Program-made: the position numbers and the translations under genes
Shown: piece after piece, positions 8,940 to 17,997 of the stretch
Layout of the letters: each line of letters opens with the position of its first letter
How positions within the stretch are numbered: the first letter of the stretch is position 1
Assembly (NCBI GenBank): GCA_030064835.1
Contig: JASJEE010000009.1
Span: 1 to 43,255, forward strand
DNA from: Microcoleaceae cyanobacterium MO_207.B10
GTDB lineage: Bacteria; Cyanobacteriota; Cyanobacteriia; Cyanobacteriales; Microcoleaceae
Reading direction: 5' to 3'
Length of the DNA: 43,255 nt
The notes under the pieces: model-generated
Database searches by the model: none
Told to the model about the DNA's origin: nothing
Seen by the model: the letters and a program-made list of their open reading frames with translations, nothing else

Positions 8940-10645
8940 TACAATTGAATTGTTTTGCTCCAAATTATTGATTTGTTGCCTATTTTACGACCATGAATTT
9001 TAACTTTTGTCAGAGATTCTGATTGGAGATTGGCAATTTTGTTTTGAATAAATGTAGCCATATCTTCTGAATTTGGTATGGGGTCAGATTCTAGAATAAT
9101 ATGTAGCCGACCGTTTTTGATTCCAGCTATGGCAGTAATTCCTTGTTGTTGCAGTGATTGATTAATTATTAAAGAAATTGCTTTGGGATTTCCCTGCTTG
9201 GCTAATTCTAAAATTTTTTGTTTGTTTTCACCTAAACTATTGGTTTCTAGTTCTAATTGAGCAGCTACATTATTAGAGGTTTCGAGATTAAGTTTCTTTC
9301 TTTCCTCTATTTCTAATTGTTGCATTACTTGTTTGAATTTAGAAGATTTTTGTTGTATATTTTGAATAAAAGCAACTAAGGCTTGATATTTTAGGGATAA
9401 ACCTTCTTCTTCCTGCCGATTTTCTAATACTTTATTTAGGGTTTCTTCTAAATCAACAAATTGCTCTTCTATAATATTCATCACTGAGTTAACTTTTTGT
9501 TCTATTAAAATATTTATTTCATCTTCTAATTCTAGTTTTTGTTTAATTGAATTGAGGATATTTTTGTTGGCTGAAGCAGCAGGAACAGAGTTAGTTTTAT
9601 TTGCTGGTTCTGGTTGGATATTTTGAGGAGATACTGATTTCTGATCATCATTATCTAGGAAATATTCTGGGGTGTTTTCTACTGTTTTTCTGGTTTGATT
9701 GCCACTACTTTTTTCTTCAAAACTACCAGATAAACTGATAGGTTCTATTTCTCTGGCTTGATTATTATATTCCTCAGTAACAATATCTGAAGATTTTTCA
9801 GCTAGGGAATTAATTTCACCCGCAACAAGATAATTATTTTTCTTAACTTCATTCAGTTTTTGATCTAATTCAACTATCTCAGATTCTTCAATTTGTTCAC
9901 TGTTACTTTCTGAAGTAGATATTATTTGCCCTCTAGACATTTCTAGTGCTTCGTAACAAGGTATTAAAGAACTAATAATTATATTGGCTATTTGAGTATT
10001 TTCATCGGGGTCTTGAAAATTATTAGCAGCACTATATAACAAAGATTCTAAGTCAGTAACAGATAAGCATAAATTAAAAATTTGCTTCAGTAAATTATCT
10101 AAACTTTTTTTCTTCAGTAGTAACCAATCTCGTTCGCTCAAATTAAATTTATGCTCTACAGTAGAAAACAGCAGAATTTTTGCTTTCAGTGGATTAGTTC
10201 CCAGCAGAATTTTTTCCCGGACATCAAACAAATTTCCTGGGTCTCTTTGATCGTAAACTTCCTCGGCTAATTTCTCTTTTAATACTGTTTGCTCCTGGGG
10301 ATTATCCAAGTCCCAAATAGGAGTGGATTCCATGATTGTCACGTCTTCTTCATCTGGATATAATCTACCCACACTGTCAATAATTTTCTTCGCTAACAAA
10401 CCATACTCAGTTTTTTTATTAACTTTAGAAACTATCCGCGATAATCGATGGTCTAGGGTTTCGATGTTACCTGTCTTGTCATACAATTCTTCTATTAATT
10501 CTCGCAAATTAATCTCTTCTAATTTACTTTCGTCATTTTCCCATCTTCCTTCACAAGCACAATAAATTATTTTCTTAATTCTAGTTAAATCTCTATCTTG
10601 TTTTAATTCATTAACCACCGTATCTATCATCGAAAATAATTCCAT
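8939..10645 (-). CDS. Unknown protein with helical N-terminus, coiled-coil centre and conserved-looking C-terminal module
   Basis: 568 residues, function not recognised. Three parts are visible. Residues 1 to about 95 form a helical, charged block (DRDLTRIKKIIYCACEGRWE...NLRELIEELYD...VNKKTEYGLLAKKIID) like small N-terminal modules I recall from cyanobacterial signalling and conflict proteins. A long acidic, glutamine- and serine-rich coiled-coil region follows, to about 470. The last 95 residues (LAKQGNPKAISLIINQSLQ...GRKIGNKSIIW) resemble a C-terminal module recurrent in cyanobacterial multidomain proteins. Both resemblances are recollection, not verified. There is no membrane segment. The gene stands alone; its stop codon touches a miniature element. 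Confidence 0.75.
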   Translation of the reverse strand: MELFSMIDTVVNELKQDRDLTRIKKIIYCACEGRWENDESKLEEINLRELIEELYDKTGNIETLDHRLSRIVSKVNKKTEYGLLAKKIIDSVGRLYPDEEDVTIMESTPIWDLDNPQEQTVLKEKLAEEVYDQRDPGNLFDVREKILLGTNPLKAKILLFSTVEHKFNLSERDWLLLKKKSLDNLLKQIFNLCLSVTDLESLLYSAANNFQDPDENTQIANIIISSLIPCYEALEMSRGQIISTSESNSEQIEESEIVELDQKLNEVKKNNYLVAGEINSLAEKSSDIVTEEYNNQAREIEPISLSGSFEEKSSGNQTRKTVENTPEYFLDNDDQKSVSPQNIQPEPANKTNSVPAASANKNILNSIKQKLELEDEINILIEQKVNSVMNIIEEQFVDLEETLNKVLENRQEEEGLSLKYQALVAFIQNIQQKSSKFKQVMQQLEIEERKKLNLETSNNVAAQLELETNSLGENKQKILELAKQGNPKAISLIINQSLQQQGITAIAGIKNGRLHIILESDPIPNSEDMATFIQNKIANLQSESLTKVKIHGRKIGNKSIIWSKTIQL

Positions 10646-11356
10646 GGTTTAAATCTCTTGATAATCAAATAAACAAATTTTTCAATAAATAATTATAAAA
10701 AATCAGATAAGATACTAAAAATACTCAAATATTAACCATCAGCATTTAGCAAAAAACATTAATGAGATTGTAATTAATCAAAAATACATGATTTGATTAG
10801 ATCATAAAAATGTTATGTAGCTCTAATCATCAACTATTATAAATTATATTACGATAATTATGGACAGAAAACTTATGATTCAGAGGATATCTATAAATAA
10901 AAAATTAAGCCTTGACGTAGGGTGGGTGAGGCGGGAATAATCTCACACTCATCAAATAATATTTCTCTGACCGCCGTCACCCACCTAATACTGGTTATTT
11001 GAGGCATTTTTTATATTTATTTTACAGATACCTTCTCAAAGATGTTCAATATAAATCACAAAAAGCACAACCATGAACCCTAATACCAATTCTCAAAAAC
11101 TTTTCTACAGTTTGTTGAGTAGGGGAGTAGGGGAGTAGGGGAGTGGGGGAGAAGTAAACATAACAATAATCAATATTAAATAAGCTAAAATTAGCAAAAA
11201 AATGATTTTATCTGTACTAATTAATTAATAACTGAAGTAAGACCCAAGTATAGCATTACTTTTGGGAATTGGTATAAGAGAAAACCAATTAATAATTTAT
11301 TGACAAACTTGCAATAATAAATTCCCATACTATTGTCAAATATAAAAAAATATGAT
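10646..11356. other. Intergenic region with two inverted-repeat structures
   Basis: No gene is seen here. An inverted repeat lies at 10921-10985 (GGTGGGTGAGGCGG against CCGCCGTCACCCACC), and a 193-bp element at 11083-11275 is described separately. The rest is AT-rich. This stretch must also hold the promoters of the diverging genes on either side. Confidence 0.6.
11083..11275. mobile_element. 193-bp inverted-repeat miniature element
   Basis: Ends ATACCAATTCTCAAAAACT and (inverted) ATACCAATTCCCAAAAGT pair over about 18 bp. The interior carries four GTAGGGGA-type octamers (11118-11150). It lies just upstream of the carotenoid-isomerase-like gene and could affect its promoter. Confidence 0.7.
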
Positions 11357-12862
11357 ATGGAAAACTACGATGTAATTGTGATTGGTAGTGGCATTGGTGG
11401 CCTAGTTGCCGGAGCAATGCTAGCCTACTACGGCAAAAAAGTTATAGTTTGTGAAAGCCACACCATTCCTGGGGGTGCAGCTCATAGTTTCTCCCGTCAA
11501 GGATTTCACTTTGATTCTGGTCCCTCATTTTACTGTGGATTAGCTGACCCCTACAGTCTGAACCCCCTTCAACAAGTCCTCAAAGTTTTGGGCGAATCTA
11601 TCGACGCAGTTGTCTACGATCCTTTTGGTCATTACCACTTTCCCGAAGGTAGTTTACCAGTTTATGCCAATGGGTCATCCTACTTAGAAGCTGTAGCCAA
11701 GTTCACGAGGGAAGGGGCCAAAGAACTACAACTATTTCAAGAATATCTATTACGACTGTATGACGGTCTCAAAGGAATACCGCCAATAGCTCTGAGGGCT
11801 GATTTTTGGCTAATACCTATTTTATTGGGAAAATACGGGCTGTCTATGCTGAAGTTGCTGCCTTCTATTGGAGATATTAGTGGGTCTGTGGGACAAATAA
11901 TGGATCGATTTGTCCAAGACCCCTGGGTACGCCGTCTGATTGATTTAGAATGTTTTCTCCTGTCTGGTTTAAAAGCCCACGGTACGGTTGCTCCAGAGGT
12001 AGCGTTTATGTTTGGAGAACGTTCTAAGTCGGTAATAGAATATCCCATAGGCGGTAGTGGGGCAATAGTTGATGCTTTGGTCAGAGGTTTGCAACGTTGG
12101 GGCGGTAAGTTGCGCTTAGGGGCTCATGTGGAACAGATATTAGTAGAATCTGGCAAAGTAGTGGGGGTGAGGTTGCGCCGAGATGAGGTGATAAGGGCTC
12201 CTATTGTTATTTCCAATGCTACTGTTTGGGATACTTACACTCAGTTATTGAAACCTCAAGATTTACCAGACTCGTACCGGGAAACTGCTCTAGCTACTCC
12301 TACTGTTGAAAGTTTCATGCACTTACATTTAGGTATTCGTGCCGATGGTTTGGAGGGTTTAACCGGACATCATGTGGTAGTTCACGATGGCAATGTTGAT
12401 ATTAGCATTCCTGGGAATACTTGTATGATTTCTATTCCCTCAGTTTGGGATGCTAATTTGGCACCTGCGGGACATCATGTAGTTCATGCTTATACTCTCG
12501 AATCTTATCAAGGTTGGCAAAAAGATGAGTCTTATCCACAGCGAAAACGGGAAAAGGCGGAAACTTTATTTCGGGCGCTGGAAAAAGTGATTCCTGATGT
12601 CCGAGAGCGCATAACCTTAGAGTTAATTGGTACACCGCTCACCCACGCTAAATTTTTGCGACGTTATCAGGGTACTTATGGGCCAGCTATTGCTGCGGGT
12701 CAGGGAAGTTTTCCGGGGCCATACACTCCTATTGGGGGTTTGTATCGGGTGGGAGATAGTACGATGCCAGGTATTGGTGTTCCTGCAGTAGCTGCTTCTG
12801 GGGTTATTTGTGCTAATACTTTGGTTTCTCCTTTTCAGTCTGTTTTTTTATCAAATAAATAA
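11357..12862 (+). CDS. FAD-dependent carotenoid isomerase/desaturase-like oxidoreductase
   Basis: 501 residues from the ATG at 11357 (MENYDVIVIGSG); a TTG at 11333 would add eight. The N-terminal FAD-binding motif is VIVIGSGIGGLVAGAMLAYYG with the conserved acidic residue in VCESHTIPGGAAHSF. The C-terminal FAD motif is YRVGDSTMPGIGVPAVAASG. This is the CrtI/CrtISO amine-oxidase-like superfamily. The overall pattern is closest to prolycopene isomerase (CrtH/CRTISO) or related desaturases. Cyanobacteria carry several paralogues, so the substrate is uncertain. It is a single gene with no obvious operon partner. Confidence 0.75.
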   Translation: MENYDVIVIGSGIGGLVAGAMLAYYGKKVIVCESHTIPGGAAHSFSRQGFHFDSGPSFYCGLADPYSLNPLQQVLKVLGESIDAVVYDPFGHYHFPEGSLPVYANGSSYLEAVAKFTREGAKELQLFQEYLLRLYDGLKGIPPIALRADFWLIPILLGKYGLSMLKLLPSIGDISGSVGQIMDRFVQDPWVRRLIDLECFLLSGLKAHGTVAPEVAFMFGERSKSVIEYPIGGSGAIVDALVRGLQRWGGKLRLGAHVEQILVESGKVVGVRLRRDEVIRAPIVISNATVWDTYTQLLKPQDLPDSYRETALATPTVESFMHLHLGIRADGLEGLTGHHVVVHDGNVDISIPGNTCMISIPSVWDANLAPAGHHVVHAYTLESYQGWQKDESYPQRKREKAETLFRALEKVIPDVRERITLELIGTPLTHAKFLRRYQGTYGPAIAAGQGSFPGPYTPIGGLYRVGDSTMPGIGVPAVAASGVICANTLVSPFQSVFLSNK

Positions 12863-13207
12863 GTAGTCGTGCAAAATAAATTTCTTATTTTAGAGAGGGA
12901 ACAGGGAACAGGGAATAGGGAATAGGGAAAAAGAATTGATAATTTATGGATAATATTGGAGATATATAATCAAATATGTAATTGATTTTACATAAGCACT
13001 AATGTGTAATTAATTTTGTATACCTGCTTATTGAAATAAATACTAATTATAATCAACTGGCTTTTATAAAAAAGTTCAAATTTGAGCTGACAATTTATTA
13101 ATATATTGGCTGTGTTGACAGTTAGTTAATTCCACAAAGAATAGCTGAGTTATAAATTCAGGTAAAAGTCTTATAAACCTTAGTAAAAATAGGAAAGTTA
13201 ATAACCA
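12863..13207. other. Intergenic region
   Basis: 345 nt of AT-rich sequence. It holds a short GGGAACAGGGAATAGG minisatellite (12897-12930) and nothing coding. The promoter of the downstream CHAT unit should lie near its right end. Confidence 0.5.
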
Positions 13208-13528
13208 ATGCTGAAATTTGAAATTGAAGGTCAAGATGCTATTCAAGCTACTGAGGAAATTCTTGCAATTGAAGGTATAGAAGGTAGTTATGAAAAAGTT
13301 GATATTGAAAGAGAAGCTACTTTAGCAACGATTTTGACAATAGTTGGAATTGGTTCAGGAACTTCTATCATTATTAGTAATACTCTAACCATTGCAGAGA
13401 AGATTTCCCAATGGTACAAAAAACATGAGAAAAAACTAGAAAAGGTGGAAATTGTTTCTGAAGAAAAGCGACTTTTACTGAAAGACGCAACTGTAGAACA
13501 AATCAAAGATATTTTGGAAAGTTTCTGA
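13208..13528 (+). CDS. Small one-helix membrane protein paired with the CHAT-STAND gene
   Basis: 106 residues, family not firmly recognised. Residues 1-35 look like a small alpha/beta domain (KFEIEGQDAIQATEEILAIEGIEGSYEKVDIE). One hydrophobic segment follows at about residues 38-62 (LATILTIVGIGSGTSIIISN). A charged C-terminal region ends the protein (KKHEKKLEKVEIVSEEKRLLLKDATVEQIKDILESF). Its stop is 10 nt before the start of the CHAT gene, so they are surely co-transcribed. Small effector-associated or membrane partners next to CHAT/STAND proteins are described for prokaryotic conflict systems. By that logic this could be its sensor, adaptor or membrane effector (inference). Confidence 0.75.
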   Translation: MLKFEIEGQDAIQATEEILAIEGIEGSYEKVDIEREATLATILTIVGIGSGTSIIISNTLTIAEKISQWYKKHEKKLEKVEIVSEEKRLLLKDATVEQIKDILESF

Positions 13529-13538
13529 GAAAATAGCT

Positions 13539-16337
13539 ATGCAAATTCTTCACTTAGACTTGAAATTAATGGGAGATAATTATGCTCAATTCCGATATTT
13601 TTGGCATAATCCTAATGATTACCAATCTTATCAATTATCTCTGACAGAAATTTCTGCTCTAATTGAAAAGTTAGAGAGAGGTTATTACACCAGACTGCCA
13701 GACAACTACGCTAAAACTGGTCAAAAACTTTATAATTGGTTAGATGGAAATGACCGTATTTTGCAAAGAGAATTAGATCAAAATCGATGGGAAGGAATTG
13801 TTTTAGCAATTTCTACTTCCGAAAGATTAGCTCATTTACCTTGGGAGTTGCTCCATGATACTAAAGGATGTTTAGTTCAACGTAAACCTGCCATTATTCC
13901 TGTTCGTTGGATGACGGATAGTCAACAACTTTCTTTTCAAAATCAACCTCATAACCGAGCATTAAATGTTGTGTTTATGGCAAGTTCTCCCCGCAATAGG
14001 AGAGAGCATTTTCCCGAACTTGATTTTGAAGCAGAGGAGGGAAATATTTTAGAAGCAACTAAGCGATCGCCTCTATATTTAGAAGTAGAAGAAAGTGGTT
14101 GTTTGACTGAGTTAGGTTATCTCGTGGAAAGTCAGGAAGAGAATTTTTTTGATGTTATTCATCTGACGGGTCATGCAACATTTCGGAATAACAAACCTTG
14201 TTTTATTACTGAGACAGAATATGGAGAAGCAGAATATAGTAGTGCCGAAAATATTGCTACAGAATTACAATTTCAGCACCCTAAACTAATTTTTTTATCC
14301 GGTTGTCGGAGCGGATATTCACATCAGGAAAATATTCCCTCAATGGCAGAATTTTTATTAAGTGAAGGTGCAACAGCAGTTTTAGGATGGGGTGATCGGG
14401 TTTTAGATACAGATGCAACTATAGCAGCAGCAAAACTTTATCTGGGTTTGTCCTCTGGTAAACGAGTAACGGAAGCTTTAGCTGAAACTTACCAAGAATT
14501 AATTAAAGTTAATGCTAGAGACTGGCATAAATTACGACTTTATGTGGCAGATAATTTACCGGGAGCGTTAGTAACTCCCTTGAGAAAACCAGGGCGCAAA
14601 CCTGCACCCCGTGACAATAAAACTATTAATGAATTTAGAGACCCAGAAGGTAAACTTAGGGTAGCTACTCGTCAAGATTTTGTGGGTCGTCGTCGTCAGT
14701 TACAAAATTGTCTCCGTGCTTTTAAATTAGATGATAAGTTGGGAATATTAATTCATGGTATGGGAGGTTTGGGAAAAAGTACCATTACTTCTCGACTTTG
14801 GGAACGTTTATCGGAATATGAAAAGGTTTTATGGTGGCGACAAATTGATAATTCTAATTTCGTGGAAAAGTTGGCGGATAAATTGAGAGATGCTGACCTA
14901 CGTTTTGCTTTAAAGGATAATCAAAATCAACTTAAATATAGGTTGCGAGATTTGTTTGAAAGTTTGATTGAAGCTGGAAAAAAACCTTTTCTTTTCCTGT
15001 TTGATGACTTTGAATGGAATCTCGAACATCGTGAAGGTGGATATGTTTTGAAACCTGAAGCAGCAGAAGTTTTAAATGCTTTGCTTTGGGCAATTCAAGA
15101 AGTAGGTGCCAGAGAAAAAATTATTATTACTTGTCGTTATAAGTTTCAAAATGATGAATTATTAAGTGAATTTTGGGTACAAGGATTAAAGCCATTTCGT
15201 GAAGCTGACTTAGAGAAAAAATTGAAACGTCTGGAGAAATTTAATTCTGGAAAAGTTGATAAAAAGTTAATCGAAAGAGCGTTAAAACTTGCTGATGGAA
15301 ATCCTCGTTTATTGGAATGGTTGGATAAAGATGTGCTTAGTTGTAAGGATATTGAAGGGAAGTTAAGTCAGCTTGAATTTAGTTCTGAAGATTGGCAAGA
15401 GAAAATTATTTGGTCTGAACTTTATGCACAAATTGATGAAAAAATTGCACTGGTATTGAGTCATTGTTTGGTGTTTGAAATTCCTGTACCGATGTTGGCT
15501 TTAGAGGCAGTTTGTGAATCTATTTATGGTTATCAAGAACAACTGAATAGAAGTATTGATTTAGGTTTGATAGAAGTTAGTTCGGAAGTAGGAGAATCTG
15601 AGCGTGTTTATCGAGTTTCGCGGATTTTACCTCGGATTATTTCGAGTATTAAATTGCCAGAAGTTCCTGAAGTTTATTCTTTGTATGAAAAAGGTTCAAA
15701 AAAGTTATTTGAGTTGTGGGGTAGGACAGACAATATAAGTGAGGAAAAATGGCGAGAGATTTTCCGATTAAAGTTTGCCAACAAAGAAAATTCTGAGAGA
15801 TTTAGACAGGGATTCTATCAGATGTTGTCGGTTCAATATAATAAGGAAGCTGATGAAGCTTACGAATTTGAACTTAGACAAAGTAAAACTGAACTACCAG
15901 AGGATAATTTGTTTGTTCAACTAGAAGAATATTTGTGTCAAACTGAATGGAGAAAAGCTGATGAGGAGACAGCATTTATTTTTTTTGAAGTAATCGCATT
16001 AGAGAATATTGATAGAGATAAAATGTATTACCAGACTCCATCTCAAATACTTAGAGAAATAGACCAACTTTGGGTAAAACATAGCGACGGTAAGTTTGGT
16101 TTTTCTGTGCAAAAAGATATTTATCAGAGTTTGGGTGGTACGAGAAAGTATGATGAGGAAATATGGGAAGCATTTTGTAATAAAGTGGGCTGGCAGCAAG
16201 AAAGAAAATGGCTGCATTACGATGAGCTAACTTTTAATCGGGACACACATTATACAGGACATCTACCCATGGGGACTATAGGATTTGGTGGAAGAGTTTG
16301 GTTGCGTACAAGGTTTTATACAGTCTTGTTGGAGTAG
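13539..16337 (+). CDS. CHAT-domain protease fused to a STAND NTPase
   Basis: 932 residues. An N-terminal region (about 1-140) leads into a CHAT caspase/separase-like peptidase domain (about 140-345). The predicted catalytic dyad is H212 (HLTGHATF) and C256 (FLSGCRSG). A linker and FVGRRRQLQ lead into a STAND P-loop ATPase: Walker A G407-MGGLG-K413-ST, Walker B FLFLFDD (D489-D490) and the sensor-like IIITCRYKF. The rest (about 600-932) is helical with a winged-helix-like region and no obvious TPR, WD40 or LRR array. STAND proteins oligomerise on sensing a trigger, and a linked CHAT domain would then cleave a target. Probable role: immunity or programmed cell death (inference). Its operon partner is the 106-residue membrane protein. 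Confidence 0.88.
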   Translation: MQILHLDLKLMGDNYAQFRYFWHNPNDYQSYQLSLTEISALIEKLERGYYTRLPDNYAKTGQKLYNWLDGNDRILQRELDQNRWEGIVLAISTSERLAHLPWELLHDTKGCLVQRKPAIIPVRWMTDSQQLSFQNQPHNRALNVVFMASSPRNRREHFPELDFEAEEGNILEATKRSPLYLEVEESGCLTELGYLVESQEENFFDVIHLTGHATFRNNKPCFITETEYGEAEYSSAENIATELQFQHPKLIFLSGCRSGYSHQENIPSMAEFLLSEGATAVLGWGDRVLDTDATIAAAKLYLGLSSGKRVTEALAETYQELIKVNARDWHKLRLYVADNLPGALVTPLRKPGRKPAPRDNKTINEFRDPEGKLRVATRQDFVGRRRQLQNCLRAFKLDDKLGILIHGMGGLGKSTITSRLWERLSEYEKVLWWRQIDNSNFVEKLADKLRDADLRFALKDNQNQLKYRLRDLFESLIEAGKKPFLFLFDDFEWNLEHREGGYVLKPEAAEVLNALLWAIQEVGAREKIIITCRYKFQNDELLSEFWVQGLKPFREADLEKKLKRLEKFNSGKVDKKLIERALKLADGNPRLLEWLDKDVLSCKDIEGKLSQLEFSSEDWQEKIIWSELYAQIDEKIALVLSHCLVFEIPVPMLALEAVCESIYGYQEQLNRSIDLGLIEVSSEVGESERVYRVSRILPRIISSIKLPEVPEVYSLYEKGSKKLFELWGRTDNISEEKWREIFRLKFANKENSERFRQGFYQMLSVQYNKEADEAYEFELRQSKTELPEDNLFVQLEEYLCQTEWRKADEETAFIFFEVIALENIDRDKMYYQTPSQILREIDQLWVKHSDGKFGFSVQKDIYQSLGGTRKYDEEIWEAFCNKVGWQQERKWLHYDELTFNRDTHYTGHLPMGTIGFGGRVWLRTRFYTVLLE

Positions 16338-16380
16338 TGATAGTGAATTTTGAGAGGAACTCTTCCATCACCCAGAAAGT

Positions 16381-17460
16381 AGGTTGGGTAGAACGAAGTG
16401 AAACCCAACAAATAATAGCAAATTCAAAACAGGTAGTTAGAGTTGGGTTTATCCTTCGGATAAGCTGCGCTAACGTTACCTCAACCCAACCTACAAATAC
16501 TAGAATTTCCTTTGATAAATGTAGCGATAAGTGGCATTAATTAATTTGAATAACAGTAGGTTGGGTAGAACGAAGTGAAACCCAACAAATAATAGCAAAT
16601 TCAAAACAGGTAGTTAGAGTTGGGTTTATCCTTCGGATAAGCTGCGCTAACGTTACCTCAAGCCAACCTACAAAAACTATAACGTTGCAGTTAGGGGTTA
16701 TGCCCCTCATAGCGCCAAAAAATCAGAAAACATTACCGTAGGGGTTTGGTCTCCCAACCCTCATCTAAAATCAGGAACCCAACCTACAGAAACTACAACG
16801 TTGCAGTTAGGGGCCAGACCCCTCATAGCGCCAAAAAATCAGAAAACATTACCGTAGGGGTTTGGTCTCCCAACCCTCATCTAAAATCAGGAACCCAACC
16901 TACAGAAACTACAACGTTGCAGTTAGGGGCCAGACCCCTCATAGCGTCAAAAAATCAGAAAACATTACCGTCGGGGTTTGGTTTCCAAACCCTCATCTTG
17001 TTCTGGGGGTACTTCTACTTTTCAGTTATCAGTTTTTGATAATCAATTTATTGGCGATCGCTCAGACACCATTTATCAGTTTTTGATAATCAATTTATGG
17101 GCGATCGCTCAGATACCATTTATCAGTATTAAAAAATTCCATTGCCACCTCTTGTTGTGAGGTACTTCTACTTTTCTATTCAACCTGCTAGATTTTCCTT
17201 TGACAAATGTAGCGATAAGTGACATTAATTAATTTGTAATAGGGTTGGGTACAACTCAGTGAAACCCAACAAATAATACTAAATTCAAACAGGTAATTAG
17301 AGTTGGGTTTATCCTTCGGATAAGCTGCGCTAACGTTACCTCAACCCAACCTACAAATACTAGAATTTCCTTTGACAAATGTAGGGATAAGTGACATTAA
17401 TTAATTTGAATAACAGTAGGTTTGGTATAACTCAGTGAAACCCAACAAATAATACCAAAT
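16381..17460 (+). repeat. 177-bp repeat array of the AACCCAAC...GTTGGGTT family
   Basis: One full unit spans 16381-16557 (TAGGTTGGGT, GAAACCCAACAAATAATA, GTTGGGTTTATCCTTCGGAT, then AACCCAACCTAC, then TTGATAAATGTAGCGATAAG). A second starts at 16558. The array is interrupted by the 116-bp array and resumes at about 17190, with a full unit at 17243-17417 and a partial one at 17418-17460. Each unit contains internal inverted repeats. No protein family is visible. Confidence 0.85.
16681..16998 (+). repeat. Three tandem 116-bp units nested in the repeat array
   Basis: AACGTTGCAGTTAGGGG recurs at 16681, 16797 and 16913, an exact 116-bp period. Each unit contains a short palindrome around TAGGGGCCAGACCCCT and then GGGGTTTGGTCTCCCAACCC. 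The third unit ends after AACCCTCATCT. Short open frames across the units are a consequence of the period. A further direct repeat (TTTATCAGTTTTTGATAATC) follows at about 17026 and 17072, each copy followed by a HIP1 site. Confidence 0.85.
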
Positions 17461-17997
17461 TTAAAAAAAGATAGTCATAAGGTTTCACGAAAGTTAAAAG
17501 TAAGATTTTATAGGTTCAAAACTTTGACGTGCTGAGTAATTTCAGGAAATTATTTCCCATCTAAAATTTGAAACTATTTATGACATCTTTACAGTGAATT
17601 GTTATTAGAGTTTAGTTTCGTTACCTCAACCCAACCTACAAATACTAATCCTAAATTAATTCCTATACTGATAATAGAAGTGTCTAGCTCCGCTTTTGAT
17701 AAAATGGTAAAAATTATCAGCCTCATTTTTAATCATTAGGATGACAAACAGTAATGTTAATTATAACTAAATTATCCTGGCATAATTGGATTTGACTTTG
17801 AAAGAGCGATCGCCTCAAAAACTCTGCTACTAAAAATCAACAAAATATCAATATATTATACCAAATTCACGCAAAGATTGTGACCATAAAATATTCTGAC
17901 AAAGAATAGAAATATTTGCACTTCTTCTATTAAGACCTACCACCTAACACCTAGCACCTACTACCAAGTAATGTAGCAATATTTGATGAAAATGGTA
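17461..17997. other. Intergenic tail of the repeat region
   Basis: No gene is seen here. A further 'cctcaacccaacctacaaatact' fragment lies near 17622. A HIP1 site is at 17805-17813. At 17930-17997 there is an inverted copy of the dispersed repeat (CACCTAACACC..., ATGTAGCAATATTTGATGAA, then AATGGTATTA). It ends exactly at the stop codon of the serpin gene. Confidence 0.6.

Noticed and set aside
16681-16998. Possible CRISPR array
   Set aside because: The units are contiguous, near-identical 116-bp tandem repeats without unique spacers.
16746-17160. Overlapping short frames reading MVSQPSSKIRNPTYRN...
   Set aside because: They follow the 116-bp repeat period exactly, shift frame between units and match no protein; they are products of the repeat.
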